Below are positions 36,609-48,445 of a stretch of DNA of 64,000 bases, one piece after another; the first letter of the stretch is position 1; every line of letters begins with the position of its first letter. The position numbers and the translations under genes are program-made. The notes beneath the pieces were generated by a model, which saw only the letters and a list, made by a program, of their open reading frames with translations, was not told where the DNA came from and made no database searches. Source of the stretch: Clarkia xantiana subsp. parviflora (lineage: Eukaryota > Streptophyta > Magnoliopsida > Myrtales > Onagraceae); contig JAPTYO010000007.1 in assembly GCA_036873135.1 (NCBI GenBank), forward strand, positions 5,624,763-5,688,762, read 5' to 3'.

Positions 36609-37318
36609 GGGTTAAGAACACAATAGGGGCCTAAATGTTTGCCCATGTTGCCAAAAGGGGTCTGAATTGAAAAAACGTATTATTAAGGGCCTGAATTTTG
36701 AGTTTTGTGTATAAGTGAGGTCTCCGTCTATTTTTTATTTTAAAAGTGACGGAAAGTGGTCACATGCTTGGCATGTGACCGATAATAATTTGAAAAACCG
36801 AAAATGCCCTTTGACCAGAGTGTGTCCCTCACATGTTTGACCTAAAAAGACGAAAATACTCTTTAAGCCACCACAGCTCCGGCGACCACCACCACCCGGC
36901 TCCGGCGACCACCACCCATCTCCGACGACCACGACCCCAGCTCCGACGACCACCACCCCCTCCAGTGACCCAAAAACCTACGATCGGAGCTTTTTTGGGT
37001 CGCCGGAGCTGGGGTGGTGGTCGCCGGAGCTGGGGTGGTGGTCGGTGGCCGTGGCCGTGGTGGCCTTAGGGCATAATTAGTGTGCATGGGTATTTTAGAC
37101 ATTTCACATTTCATTAATTAAACTGGTAAATTGTATAATAATTGCAAAAGGGTAATTCTGTCATTTCACGTATTTCCGTTACATTTAACAGCAAATTTGG
37201 ACGGAAACTCAATTATCAACAAAACTCAAAATTCAGACCTTTAATAATACGTTTTTTCAATTCAGACTCATTTTGGCAACATGGGCAAACATTCAGGCCC
37301 CTATTGTGTTCTTAATCC
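36609..37318. mobile_element. Long inverted-repeat MULE-type MITE with GC-rich core (copy 7)
   Basis: Starts GGGTTAAGAACAC and ends GTGTTCTTAATCC, with a perfect 9-bp duplication TTAATAATA (36600-36608 and 37319-37327). The arms contain aggggcctaaatgtttgccc, ccgtctattttt and gtcacatgcttggcatgtgacc. The core (36870-37070) is a ccggcgaccaccacc palindrome. It is closely related in plan to copy 6. Confidence 0.88.
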
Positions 37319-37327
37319 TTAATAATA

Positions 37328-37887
37328 TAATAATTTTATTTAAATAGAATATTGCACACCACTATAACTAGTTGTTATATTATCCTAATCATGTCATCTC
37401 ATAAATTCATGATACCTTTATTACATTATTTTAGTCACTAATAATCCTAGAAGTTCGTGTTATATGTCTTCAGTTACAAAGGGGCAGATTTCTTCTAATG
37501 AAAATTATATTTAGCAATTGTGCAAGTAGCTAGAGTTTTTGAATTGCTAAATATAATTTTTAGAATCTTATGTTTCCCTCTACTTGCACGATGTCAAAAA
37601 AAAAAAAAATATACCAAAAAAAAAAAAAACTCTACTGGAACATTGTGTAAATATTGGGGTGTAATGTGCAATATTGCAAAAAAAAAATCTCATATGAACC
37701 ACGTGTCAGCCATTCCACGACCCTTCCACTACAATGTTGAACTCCGGCATTGCCGGTGGCAAATGACTACCGGCATAACCCGCAGAATCAAATCACATCA
37801 TTCTGAACGCCATTTTTCTTCTTCTCCGTTGAGATCAACGCCCTCTCTCTGCAACTGAAGCTCCGAATCGAATAATTGAATTACACA
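37328..37887. other. Upstream region of LPPG
   Basis: AT-rich DNA turning into a mixed leader from about 37690. No TATA box is convincing. Short overlapping frames are not coding in character. Confidence 0.4.
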
Positions 37888-39257
37888 ATGCCGCCATCGC
37901 ACCTCAAGGCCATTACACTGACTCACGTACGCTACCCACGCGGAGACCAACTCGGCCACTTCCTCGCATGGATCTCCCTCATCCCAGTCTTCATCAGCCT
38001 CGGCGGCTTCGTCTCCCACATCATCTTCCGCCGCGAACTCCAGACCATGTTCTTCGCTCTCGGCCTCCTCATCTCGCAAATCATCAGCGAAACCACGAAG
38101 CATGCCGTCCAGCAGTCCCGACCCGCCACCTGCGAGCTCCTCGAGTCCTGCGATTCCCACGGATGGCCGTCCAGCCATTCCCAGTACATGTTCTTCTTCG
38201 CTACCTACCTGACTCTGCTCTACGTGAAAGGCCTCGGCGGTGGCCTATTGACCACCGAGAAGACTAAGTGGGCTCTCTGCTCCTGGCAGTGGGCTTTGGC
38301 CGTGCTAACCATGTACTCTAGGGTGTATCTCGGCTACCACTCCATCGGTCAGGTATTGTCTTTGGTTCCTTGTATTTTCACTATTATGATCATACAGGTT
38401 TCTAAATTTACTGTTTTTTCCCTTTATGATTTGGAATTGACAGATTCGAAAAAGCTTAATTTTGATTCCAAATTACTGTTAGTTGGTAGCATAAATTACA
38501 AGAAATCTTGCTAGGAGAAATGAGAGGATCCTATCTGTATGATTCATGATATGTACTTGGCTTCATATACTAGCTTTAGCTTATTAGAGCAGATGGAGAT
38601 AGTTTAAAAGGAAAAATTTCACTAAAATCTTGGACGAATTGACTATATGCTCTTTAAATCTTGTGACTTTAATTATGAGAGATTACATCTATCCAAATAA
38701 ACAAAATTGATGTTAGTCATCTTCTATGAGCTAATGCTGCACCTGTACTGCTAAGAACCGAGGTTTAAACCGAACAGACGTGGGTTGTTGTCAAGATTCC
38801 CTTATACCAAGCACCCTTTTATAATGCAGATCACAACATAAAGTGGTAAATAGCAAGTTGTGTTGAGGGAATTTATAATCTTTTCAGTTTTGAAAGAGTT
38901 GTAGAATGAAAAGGATCTTTGAGAGGACAATAGGATTATCTAATGTCAAAGCTTACGAGAAATATTATACAACTGTTCCGTTCTTCAGAACATAGTGCAC
39001 ATAATGAACACATGTATCTTGTTTTTCACAATATGCTGAAGGTCTATGCTGGAGCTGGGATGGGGATTGTTCTGGGATATGCTTGGTTTTGGATAGTGAA
39101 TAATGTGATTTTCCATTTCTTCCCTGCCATTGAAGAAAGCTCGGTCGGGAGGATGTTTTACATCAAGGATACTACCCACATACCCAATGTGCTGAAGTTT
39201 GAGTACGATAATGCAAGAGCTTCAAGGAAAAACTTGCAATCTAGCAAAGCTGATTGA
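37888..39257 (+). CDS. LPPG: PAP2-type lipid phosphate phosphatase gamma / dolichyldiphosphatase-like
   Basis: Two exons, 37888-38352 and 39042-39257, joined in phase 0 and giving 226 residues, the length of Arabidopsis LPP-gamma. The start is the ATG at 37888 (MPPSHLKAI). The three phosphatase signature blocks are KHAVQQSRP, PSSHSQ and SRVYLGYHSIGQ. The last position of block three is Q where many PAP2 enzymes have D, as also seen in dolichyl-diphosphatase relatives. Several hydrophobic helices flank the motifs, so it is an integral membrane enzyme. It should remove phosphate from phosphatidate or dolichyl diphosphate. Localisation (plastid envelope or ER) is not decided by the sequence. Exon 1 is GC-rich and exon 2 is not. 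Confidence 0.92.
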
Positions 39258-40195
39258 TTGTAGTACCTTCACTTCAGGTATGATTTCAAAGCTGATAAAT
39301 GATAGTAGCTACTGGTGTTGTGCACTCTGCTTTACTATATCTAAGGTGTAATTGTTGAGATTTCTCTACTTTGTTGGCCTGTTCTGTTGTGTTAGTTACA
39401 TAGAGAACGAGATCCAAACCACTGATAAGCACATTTGAGATTATCTTTGTGGTTTCTGCGGTTCGTTCGGTTTTCAGAATCTTGATTTGTAACACTCTAT
39501 TTGATGATTACTAATACATGGAAAACATTTCGGATTTGCAGAAGTTTGCAGTATTTGAACAAAGCACGTCATTTGATTTTAAGGATTATGAATGGAGGAT
39601 CCCCAGGTGGTAGCTCTTGAAAGCAGTGGCGTTTTTTCTAATACAAGGAACAGCTGAAAGTTACTTTTGAGTTTTGATTTATTTAAAACTGACATTTTTA
39701 TTTATTTATTATTTATTATTATTATACACAAAAAGTTGGTCCCAGAAATGAAACTATTCTGTGTTGTGGGCTAATGGTGCTCCGATGTGTCATTAGTGTT
39801 ACATTTACATGCATCCACAGTTGAGAAATTCTTGTATGGAACGGTCCTAACAGATGGTTCCACGTGTTGCCGCCATAACCAATCAAAGCTTGACATGTGG
39901 CTAGGTAATCAGTAAATTTGTACAACTTATCACATTATCATTGGGTGAACTGTGAAGGGCCATCCGCACTGTTCCAGATGGTGTTAGGCAAGAATTTCTC
40001 TCCATAGTTGGGCTTTTTTCAATGTTTGATCATCTTTGTTTGCCACATCAGCAAAATTATTAAAAGGGAACTGTTGACAAACTACTTTGGGTGAGTTTGC
40101 ATCATTTTTAAAGAAGTAGATGCAATGTAACATGACATAAACATGAGGATGCATTAAAAATGCGAGGTGCATAACCGGAATCTCCTTTTCTACCA
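39258..40195. other. Intergenic, no gene seen
   Basis: LPPG 3' flank and AT-rich DNA. Small frames at 39286-39495, 39722-39925 and 39984-40172 (minus) show no recognisable domain. Confidence 0.45.
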
Positions 40196-40569
40196 GGGAA
40201 AAGTATGTAAAACATGCAACATATTTTTGAAAGATGGTTTTATGGACTAATATGTTTTAAAACGTACAACATGTTTGAAAATGATGGTTTTATGGACCAA
40301 AATGTTTTAAAATGTAAACAAGCTTACAAAAGATGGTAAAATGATGTATCGTCCACTTGTTATCACTAGTCTCATTAAGTGGACACGTGCGGATCATGTT
40401 TTTAAAAAATAATAACAATTATTATTATTATTATTAGTATCTACATCCACCAATTAATAATCATTCCTATGAATAAATCAATTTCTTACTTTAATTATTT
40501 TTTTCTTCTAAAAATGGGTTCCGCACGTGTCCACTTAATGAAATTATTGATAACAAGTGGACGGTATTA
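40196..40569. mobile_element. Left half of a foldback element of the gggaaaagtatgtaaaac family
   Basis: Begins GGGAAAAGTATGTAAAAC. It contains an internal stem formed by gtccacttgttatc (about 40350) and gataacaagtggac (40549-40562), with catcacgtg-like g-box phrases. It stops at gtggacggta and the outer right arm is missing. It is a second copy of the element at 41319-42563. Confidence 0.65.
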
Positions 40570-40648
40570 GGGGTGGGCGCGGTCGGGACAAGTTTTTCGG
40601 GACGGGTTAGTACGGGTTTCGGGTTCTCGGATTTTTATGCCACCCCTA
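40568..40648. mobile_element. Tiny hAT-like MITE fragment
   Basis: 81 bp from TAGGGGTGGGC to GCCACCCCTA, with interior phrases (gtcgggac, cgggacgggt) like those of the hAT element at 2112-2702. The ends match but no 8-bp target duplication is present. It is probably an internally deleted or rearranged relative. Confidence 0.45.
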
Positions 40649-41318
40649 CCCTCCATTGTAAATTGTAATACGAATTCAAATAAAAAAGCTAATATAATGT
40701 AAATGTAAAATTAAAATAAATATCACGGAATATTTATTATTTTATTAATATTTATATTAATTATACATATAAGTAATTCCACATATTTCTTCTTCTGAGT
40801 ATTATTTGTTATTATTATGATTTACTTTAGATTTTCTAGTAATGACGGGTGCTTGTATGATGGAATAAAGTATTTTGTGTGACGTTTTTAGTAAAAAAGG
40901 GAATAAAAGTTGTGCAATTTTTTTAAATTAATATAATTTTAATAGTAAGTGTACATTTACCTTTAATATTTTCAAATTTGGTTATTTGATATTTTATAAG
41001 GCTGCAATATGCATTAATCTAAAATACAAAGTTTATGAAGTAATTTAAGTGTTCTTAAAATAAATCGTCTTTAAATTTGATCATATTAAAATATAGTATA
41101 CACTTCAGTAAATTAATATAAAATAATAATAAATAAGTCATACTACAATGTACATACCAAAAGATTACAATCTAACATTATATTATATATTGCAGTACAA
41201 CCAAAACAATGTAATTAAACATTACATTCTATATTACTGTCTACTTTACTTGTAGTTTCACAATACAAGTAAATCTACCATCCGCTTTTATGCACACTCA
41301 GTCCGATGATTATTTTAA
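40649..41318. other. AT-rich intergenic DNA
   Basis: A/T-dominated sequence between two related foldback pieces. Nothing could be supported in it. Confidence 0.4.
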
Positions 41319-42563
41319 GGGAAAAGTATATAAAACGTGCAACATGTTTTAAAAAGATGGTTTTATGGACTAATATGTTTTAAAACGTACAACATGTTTG
41401 TAAATGATGGTTTTATGGACCAAAATGTTTTAAAATGAAAGCTTACAAAAGATGGTAAAATGATTTATCGTCCACTTGTTATCACTAGTCTGATTAAGTG
41501 GACACGTGCAGATCATGTTTCTAAAAAATAATAATAATAATAATAATTATTATTATTAGTATCTACATCCACCCATTAATAATCATTCCTATGAATAAAT
41601 TAATTTCTTACTTTAATTATTTTTTTCTTCTAAAAATGTGTTTCGCAAGTGTCCACTTAATGAAATTATTGAAAACAAGTGGATGGTGATGGGTTCCGAT
41701 GTAATCGTTAGCCCCGTTAACCGTCAATAAACGGCGGGTAAGCCTAGAGGGCCTCGCGAAAGACCTGGAAGGCCCAGAAGCCCAGTATGAAGGGTCCCGA
41801 CGAGATCGGTCCCGACATATGAACTGAATGCTCCCGACGAGAATCCTCTGAGTAGGCCCCGATATGCCTTTGAGAAGGTCCCGATAATAAAGCCTCGAGA
41901 ATGCTGGCCCTGTCCCGTGGGATGAGGGGTACTGGGTGGTGACCTAGAATGAGACAACTCTGGAGTCCCCGATATGGATCGGGACTCGTGATCAGAGGAT
42001 AAGACCAAGAAACCCGCCTACTAGATAGAGTAGTGGGGAAACGGTTAAGATACGGATAAACTCCCCCGAGATACGCAGGGCGTGCCCGAGATACGCGGAG
42101 CGTGGGCGAGATACGCGGAGCGTGGGGCGAGATACGCGGAATCCTGAACGAGATATACAGAACGTGGTTAAACTGCCAGGCGCGGTTACAGGTAACTGAG
42201 GTAACTTCCCCTCCTATATAAAGGAGGAAGTTACCTCAGAACGGACACTCTCTAATACGAACTTAGACTATTGCTATCCATCCCATCGTTCAAACTCTCA
42301 TTTAAGCATCGGAGAGGGATTCTGGGTCACCACCCGGATCATCCCTTTTTGCAGGAGCCAAGGAGTTCAGGTTTTCCGTCAAGAACATACCGGAGCTTCG
42401 GCCGTGATCCAACAGATGGTATGTCATTTTAACATCTTTTGTAAGCTTGTTGTACATTTTAATACATATTGGTACATAAAACTAAACATGTTGTACATTT
42501 TAAAACATATTGATCTATAAAACCATTTTTTTCAAACATGTTCATGTTTTACATATTTTTCCC
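41319..42563. mobile_element. Foldback element split by a solo LTR
   Basis: The left arm begins GGGAAAAGTATATAAAAC and the right arm ends in the inverted GTTTTACATATTTTTCCC. The outer arms (41319-41480 and 42420-42563) pair with each other. An inner stem pairs gtccacttgttatc with caagtgtccac-type sequence. If the LTR is removed the right arm continues without a gap (gtggatgg then tatgtcattttaac). The flanking duplication is unclear because both sides are TTATTTT-rich. Confidence 0.75.
41687..42414. mobile_element. Solo LTR (728 bp), retrotransposon footprint
   Basis: Starts TGATGGGTTCCG and ends GTGATCCAACA, thus TG...CA, flanked by the perfect 5-bp duplication GATGG (41682-41686 and 42415-42419). 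It contains a plausible promoter, CTATATAAAGG (about 42213-42223). Tandem units of about 20 bp of gagatacgcggagcgtggg lie at 42068-42165. No internal domain remains, so the element was lost by recombination between its LTRs. A 94-codon minus frame inside it is not a gene. Gypsy affiliation is likely but not shown. Confidence 0.85.
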
Positions 42564-42772
42564 TTTTATTTTCACTTACCGCGTTTTAATTCTTCCGGAA
42601 AATCTGGTAAGATGACACGTGTCAATTTCTCGCAACTACAGGTGAAGGAGGCAACGAGCTTCTATTCGGCGAGACCAAGAAAAACTTCAGATCCGACCTT
42701 GAAATCCTCTCCCCTCTCTCAATCCTCGAAAGATCCAATTTTCAGGTTATTCTTCGATCCGTCGGAGCTGCG

Positions 42773-44717
42773 ATGGCTGCTGCCGATCAAGTTCCTCACG
42801 ATGAATCCAGCCCTCTATTGGAGAACCAAGTTCAAGAGAACGATATGAAGAAAGCGACCGATGCCAAGGTTCCGCAGCCGGATTCCTCTCCGGTGAAGGG
42901 AGCTCCGCCTCAGGAAGCTACCAACGTCGGTTACGTGTGGGCCGCGGATGGCGTGCCGATGAACGCTGTGGGCGAGCCCGTGGGGAGGACTCAGTGGAAC
43001 TCGAGCCTCTTCGCCTGTCTAGGCCGCAACGATGAGTTCTGCAGCAGCGATCTCGAAGTCTGTAAGTCCCTTGATTATCTCTTTTGGCATCTATTGTATA
43101 TGACGGGAATTTCAATATGCATTATCAGGAAATTAGGTCTCTTGCATATGTCATAATTGTTAATAATTTGGTGATATACATTGCTGGAAATTACTTGACT
43201 TGATTAGTTTCAATGATCTAGATGATGTGTTTGGAAATTCGAGAGTTTGACTTTGGCCTTTCATGGTAGAAACTGTTTATTCTCTATACATTTGCATCTT
43301 TCACTTGTAGATGTTATAATCAACAAAAACCTGAAATCTGTTTTTACATCTGAGGGAATTCCATGTTAAAAGAAATTGACCTCTTTTATTGTTATCATAA
43401 TCTGAAGAAATCAGGAAGAAAAGCGCCTAATGGGTTTCATTATGCTTCATGAGTGGTTCACATCATGCGATGAACTCTAAAACTGTTGTCTGAATCTGCC
43501 CTTGATGATGTTTTATTTTGGCCAAACACTAGATGATTGAAAATGCATGGAAGTTACAAATCTTTCAGATGACCAGATAAAGATCAGTAGCCTTCTTTAT
43601 CTAAGCCCTCAAGTTTAGCCTGTTACTACACCATCACAATTGCATCTTAGATTTGTAGTCACATTGATGCATTTAACTCTTTGATTGTTTTATCTTATCT
43701 TGATAGCTAATCTTTTTTTTTCCCACCGTGATAGTTGAAGTCGTTCTTTTGGACTCGTGTAGGTCTTCTTGGAACCATGGCACCATGCATTCTGTATGGA
43801 AGCAATGCAGAGAGGCTCGGATCCTCTTCTGGAACTTTTGCAAACCATTGCTTGGCTTACTGTGGCCTTTACCTCTTTGGGAGTTCCTTCTTGGGATTCA
43901 ATCTCGCACCCTTCTTCTCTTATGCTACTCGCACAGCCACTCGCAGAAAGTTCAACCTAGAGGCAAGCTTTTCCTGTCAGCCTTATCTATCACTGTTGCT
44001 TTTGTTTCATAATGATTTCCCCTTGATATTGAGGTTGCTCCCTGCTTCTTTGATGGTAGCTGCTTTAAGTTTCACTTTTGCTTAATCGGATTAGTTTAGG
44101 GTTTAGTGATTGAGAAACCATTTAGCCCAGAAAATAGAACCAGATGAAGGAACACTAAAAAAGTTAAGGAATTGTTATACTGTATCTGAAAGTTTGTTTT
44201 AGACCGAAGTCACTTGACTTGGATACACCAAAATTCAAAAGTGTACAAATTGCACCAAATCTATTAAAATAAAAAAAAAAAGATATTGCACCAAATGTAT
44301 AAAAAAAAAAGATATTGCACTAAAAACCACTGTACCAAAAGACATATTAAGCCATTATTCTTATATTTATATATAAAATAGTATAGAAGTAGCACCCTAA
44401 ATTGATTGATTGCGACGTTAATACGGGTAAGATGAGTTAACCATGGTTCGTTCATTGTGGGAACCACTAAACAGGGTAGCTACGAGGCGTTCCACAGGTC
44501 ATGTGGGTGCTGCGGAAGCACCGTGGAAGACAATCTGCAGCGTGAGCAGTGCGAGACAGCCTGTGACATGCTGACTCACGTGTTCTGCCACACGTGCGCC
44601 CTCTGTCAGGAAGGTCGTGAGCTCCGTCGCCGACTTCCTCACCCTGGCTTCCGAGCACAACCCGTGTTGGTCATGATTCCCCCTGGTGAGCAGACTATGG
44701 ACCGCACCAGAGCTTGA
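42773..44717 (+). CDS. PLAC8-domain (cell number regulator / PCR-like) protein
   Basis: Three exons, 42773-43061, 43763-43962 and 44475-44717, joined in frame to 243 residues. The N-terminal third is polar. The Cys-rich PLAC8 domain covers about residues 85-235. Motifs are FACLGRNDEFCSSDLEVCLL, APCILYGSN, SCGCCGSTVED and VFCHTCALCQEGRELRRR, followed by the conserved tail QPVLVMIPPGEQTM. Hydrophobic segments in exon 2 suggest membrane association. PLAC8 proteins include cell-number regulators and cadmium or calcium transport factors; which of these applies here is unknown. The second intron begins GC (GAG|GCAAGC at 43963), not GT. The family sequence (FNLE|GSYEAF) leaves no GT alternative. Confidence 0.9.
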
Positions 44718-45204
44718 TCAAAATCTTTTACAATATTATTACTACTACATAAAAATACTGTTTAAAGAGAGACCTATATATATATATGTCTATGATGCCT
44801 AAGTACGTACTATGATTATGCTGGTGTGGAACTTATAAAATCTTGCTGTGCTTATTATGTTAACTATTTTTATGATACGCATTTGTGGTGTTGTGTTTGG
44901 GAGATGATGTGCCAATAGTTAATTATTAAAAAAATCCAAATATATTGGAGGTTAAAGTAATCTCTTTTGGATTGATTTCTTCTGATTTAGTTGTGCAATT
45001 TATGATTTGCCAAAAAATAGTGTAAAGGGTGCAGCAACTATACCAATCACTATATGTTCTTGATAGAGAAATTAGGAAAAATTGGCAAAATAGTAGATAA
45101 GTCGCTACATGTATTGAAATTCTCTAGGTTTAGAGGAAAACCCTAACTTAAGCACTTAAACTGCAACAACAAGGCCAACACAACAGCTTTGGGTATACGT
45201 TTTA
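44718..45204. other. Convergent intergenic region between PLAC8 gene and S1FA
   Basis: The 3' ends of two convergent genes face each other here. AT-rich, with a short (TA) run near 44778. No further feature. Confidence 0.45.
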
Positions 45205-46343
45205 TTACTCTCCAGGCGCAGAAACACCTTGCTTCAGCTTCTCCCTCTTCATCTTCTTCTTGGAAACAGGCTTCTTCTTTTTTGGAGGGAGAGTCCTCTG
45301 TGCATACACGTAGAGTACGTAGTTCCCGACCAAGAACGTTACCAGAAGCCCACCAACCACGAGTAGCACAATCAGCCCCGGGTTCAAGCCTTTCGCTTCC
45401 TCCTATCAAAACCCAAGTTTGCAATAATCTTGTAAATTCAAAATATGCAAAGAATATGCACATCTCTACTAACTAATAGAATTATGCACAAGCAACAACC
45501 ACAACTTGTTATAAGTATTGCACATTTTAGTGCATATCAACTAACCAAATGCTAAAGCTTCGATGATATGGATTTATCAATTGAAAGCTTAGATAGTCAA
45601 GGGATAACTTCTTGATGGGCACAGAAGAGAGGAACTGAGCAATTCTAGCAATACCAAACAAAATAGTAAGTGATCAAGTATGCCAATAACAGAAGGGCAA
45701 GATCAAATTCTCTTTTTTCGGGCTAATTTGGAGATGCAGATCATTAGAGTGAAGATCTGATGAAGCAAGCAAGACCTTTCTCCATTCATGAGTGACATAC
45801 TAGTGATACAAGACACGTAATTGATGACATACGACATCATAGACACGTGACAGAAGCAATAAAATTTACGATTTGCTGTGATCACTGTGAGAAAAATCTA
45901 TCCAAAGATGAAGAAACATCAGCATTTTAATACTACAGAACAAGACAATTTCATGACCAAATTTACAATTTATGATGAGGTCGTCAATTTTCATCAACAT
46001 GCACCGCATTTTATACAAGTTTCAGCCATCCCAAAGCATTTCATCATTTAAATAACTCGTCCAAAAAGAGGAACAGGATTTAATTCAATCACAGCTCAAG
46101 AAACGCCTAGATCATCCTCTGCATGCGATCCAAGCAGCACAAACCATTATCAGAGCTGAATCAATAAGATTAGACCATGACACCCAAAGGCCAGATCAGA
46201 GGATCGACATGATTGCATGAAATTACAGATCGATATCTTGCAAATCAGAATAACAGATCCCCTGATTCAGCAGGTGAAACTTACAGAACATTGGGAAAGT
46301 GCAGGAGACGTACCATGCCCTCGAACTTAGCCTTATCAGCCAT
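45205..46343 (-). CDS. S1FA: S1FA-type small basic membrane-helix protein
   Basis: Two exons on the minus strand, 46314-46343 and 45205-45402, joined in phase 0 to 75 residues. The start is [20 protein letters not shown] long hydrophobic stretch ([20 protein letters not shown]) spans about residues 20-42. The tail is very basic, with a nuclear-localisation-like [17 protein letters not shown], and ends GVSAPGE. S1FA was named from binding to a plastid ribosomal protein promoter element. The strong transmembrane-like helix makes a membrane role just as plausible. Length and sequence match the plant family closely. Confidence 0.92.
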
Positions 46344-46586
46344 TGCGAATCCCGAGATCAGCTCCGATATGATGACGACGACGACCAAAATGGTATGGAG
46401 GGAAGGTTCGAGAACCGTACACGGGAAAGAGAAAATCAATGCGCGAGTTAAACAGGTCAAATTAGACAGGACGTCCCTTTTCTTTTACTTCTCCACACAA
46501 ATAAATTTCCACTAATGGGCTTCACCGTTACGTTAGTATTGGCCCATCGTAGGCCCAACTGTAAAAGGACCATAATGACAAGTTAA

Positions 46587-47592
46587 GGGTTAAAGGTACT
46601 TTTGGTGCCGTATGTTTAACATGTGTAGGTTTTTGGTGTCATATGTTTAATTTGTAGGCTTTTGGTGCCATATGTTTGAGAGGTTGTATGTTTTTTGTAT
46701 TTCCGTTAGTCAACAGTTAGTTTGACCGTTAAATACTTTTATTTTGTTCAATTTAGTCCTCAAATTTATATTTCTAAAATTTAACATTTACAATTTAGTC
46801 CCTATTGTTTCCTCAAGTCACCGTCAAAGGCCGCCGGCCACCACCCACCACCTCCAAGGCCACCAACCGCCACGAAACGGGACGGCCACCACTCCACGGC
46901 ACCGGCCACCACCGCTTGGGCCGAAAAACACCCCAATTGGTGGTGGCCGGCCCCAATTGGTGGTGGCCACCTCAATTGGGGCCGGCCACCACCAATTGGT
47001 GGTGGCTACAGCCCCAATCGGGGCTGGCCACCACCAATTGGGGTCGCCGGTCCCGATTGGGGCCATGAGGGCTCCAATCGGGGCCGGCGGCCCCAATTGG
47101 AGGTGGCCAGCCCCGATTGGGGTTGTACCCACCACCAATTGGAGGTGGCCAGCCCCGATTGGGGCTGTACCCACCACCAATTGGAGGTGGCCAGCCCCGA
47201 TTTGGGCTGTACCCACCACCAATTGGGGCCGGCCACCACCAATTGGGGTGGTTTTCGGCCCCAAGCGGTGGTGGCCGGTGCCGTGGGTGGTGGCCGGCCC
47301 GTTTTGTGGCGGTCGGCGGCCTTGGAGGTGGTGGGTGGTGGTCGGCGGCCTTGGACGGTGACTTGAGCAAACAATATGGACTAAATGTTAAATATTAAAT
47401 TTTAGAAATATAAAATTGAGGACTAAATTGAATAAAATAAAAGTATTTAACGGTCAAACTAACTGTTGACTAACGGAAATACAAAAAATATACAACCTCT
47501 AAAACATATGACATCAAAAGCCTACAAAATGAAACATATGGCACCAAAAACCTACACAGGTCAAACATGTGGCACCAAAATACCTTTAACCC
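46587..47592. mobile_element. Long inverted-repeat MULE-type MITE with GC-rich core (copy 8)
   Basis: Starts GGGTTAAAGGTAC and ends GTACCTTTAACCC-like sequence (cctttaaccc), with a perfect 10-bp duplication GACAAGTTAA (46577-46586 and 47593-47602). The arms contain tttggtgccatatgttt and tccgttagtcaacagttag. The core (46820-47355) is a palindrome of ggccaccaccaattgg phrases that leaves long spurious frames open on both strands. Three 42-bp tandem units occur in the right part of the core. Confidence 0.88.
47101..47226 (+). repeat. Three 42-bp tandem units in the core of copy 8
   Basis: Units start at 47101, 47143 and 47185. Each contains aggtggccagccccgatt and acccaccaccaattgg. Differences are single bases. 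The left half of the core lacks the same array, so it expanded after the palindrome formed. Confidence 0.7.
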
Positions 47593-47602
47593 GACAAGTT
47601 AA

Positions 47603-48445
47603 TAACAAACCTAATAAAAGCTCAGTTAAACTAAACAATAGTGTCTTTACTCTTTTATGTCAACTAGACACTTGAGAAATATTCCAAATCTTCACAACAA
47701 AGTTAATTGATTTAATTGAAGTAATAATGTTTTTATTTATCCAATAGTAGAGATTTTGCTTATTAAATTCGAAAGGTCTAATATTAAAAATAATGTATTA
47801 CTAATTAAGATACTCTCTAACAATAATAAAGACATGTTTGTTTGTGGATCTAAAAGGAACGGATCCAAATCAAATGGGCCACTCTTCTAACCATCTTGCC
47901 TCTTGCCTCATTGTTATGATTTTAACATATATATTTATTGTTATTAATTTTAAATTTTTTTTAAAAAAATAATATTCTAGTGATATATAAGTAAACCGTA
48001 AAAACTAAATATTAAATCTAAAAACACATATAAATCTTAACGATGAATCATAATTTGATTCATAGGGGAGTCCTATGTCCAAAGTCTTGAATTAGTTGGC
48101 AAAATATAAATGCTTTTATATTGAAGTATTGATGAATAATTGTACTTACAGGAGTTTTTATTTTTTATTTTAATGAAAGGACTAGTAGTTTCACTGCTTG
48201 TTCAATTTCCCATTTGGACAAAGTGATTTAATGCAAGGAAATGCCGAAATGACTAATTGAAAATAAGGGTAATCTAGAACTATTACATTTCATGCCATTG
48301 GCATTGACATATTATTCATTCCTCCCATCCAGAGTATAGTTTCATCGGCTGATAAGTAACCAATGTTTCATTATCTTACATCATATTTACAACCCCAACA
48401 AAAGGGTAATTTTCAGATGCTTATTTTTATTATACTGTGTAACTT
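47603..48445. other. Intergenic, no gene seen
   Basis: AT-rich DNA and the 3' flank of the minus-strand RING gene. No supported frame or repeat. Confidence 0.45.

Noticed and set aside
41724..42008. 94-codon minus frame
   Set aside because: Lies wholly inside the solo LTR. Composition follows the LTR, and no retroelement domain is visible.
40196..42563. One large composite transposon spanning both gggaaaagtat copies
   Set aside because: The right copy is complete by itself once the LTR is removed, so two separate elements explain the sequence better.
46744..47398. Frames up to 205 codons on both strands
   Set aside because: Repeat-derived (gly/pro/trp-rich) frames from the core of foldback copy 8, without a domain or a gene-like start.
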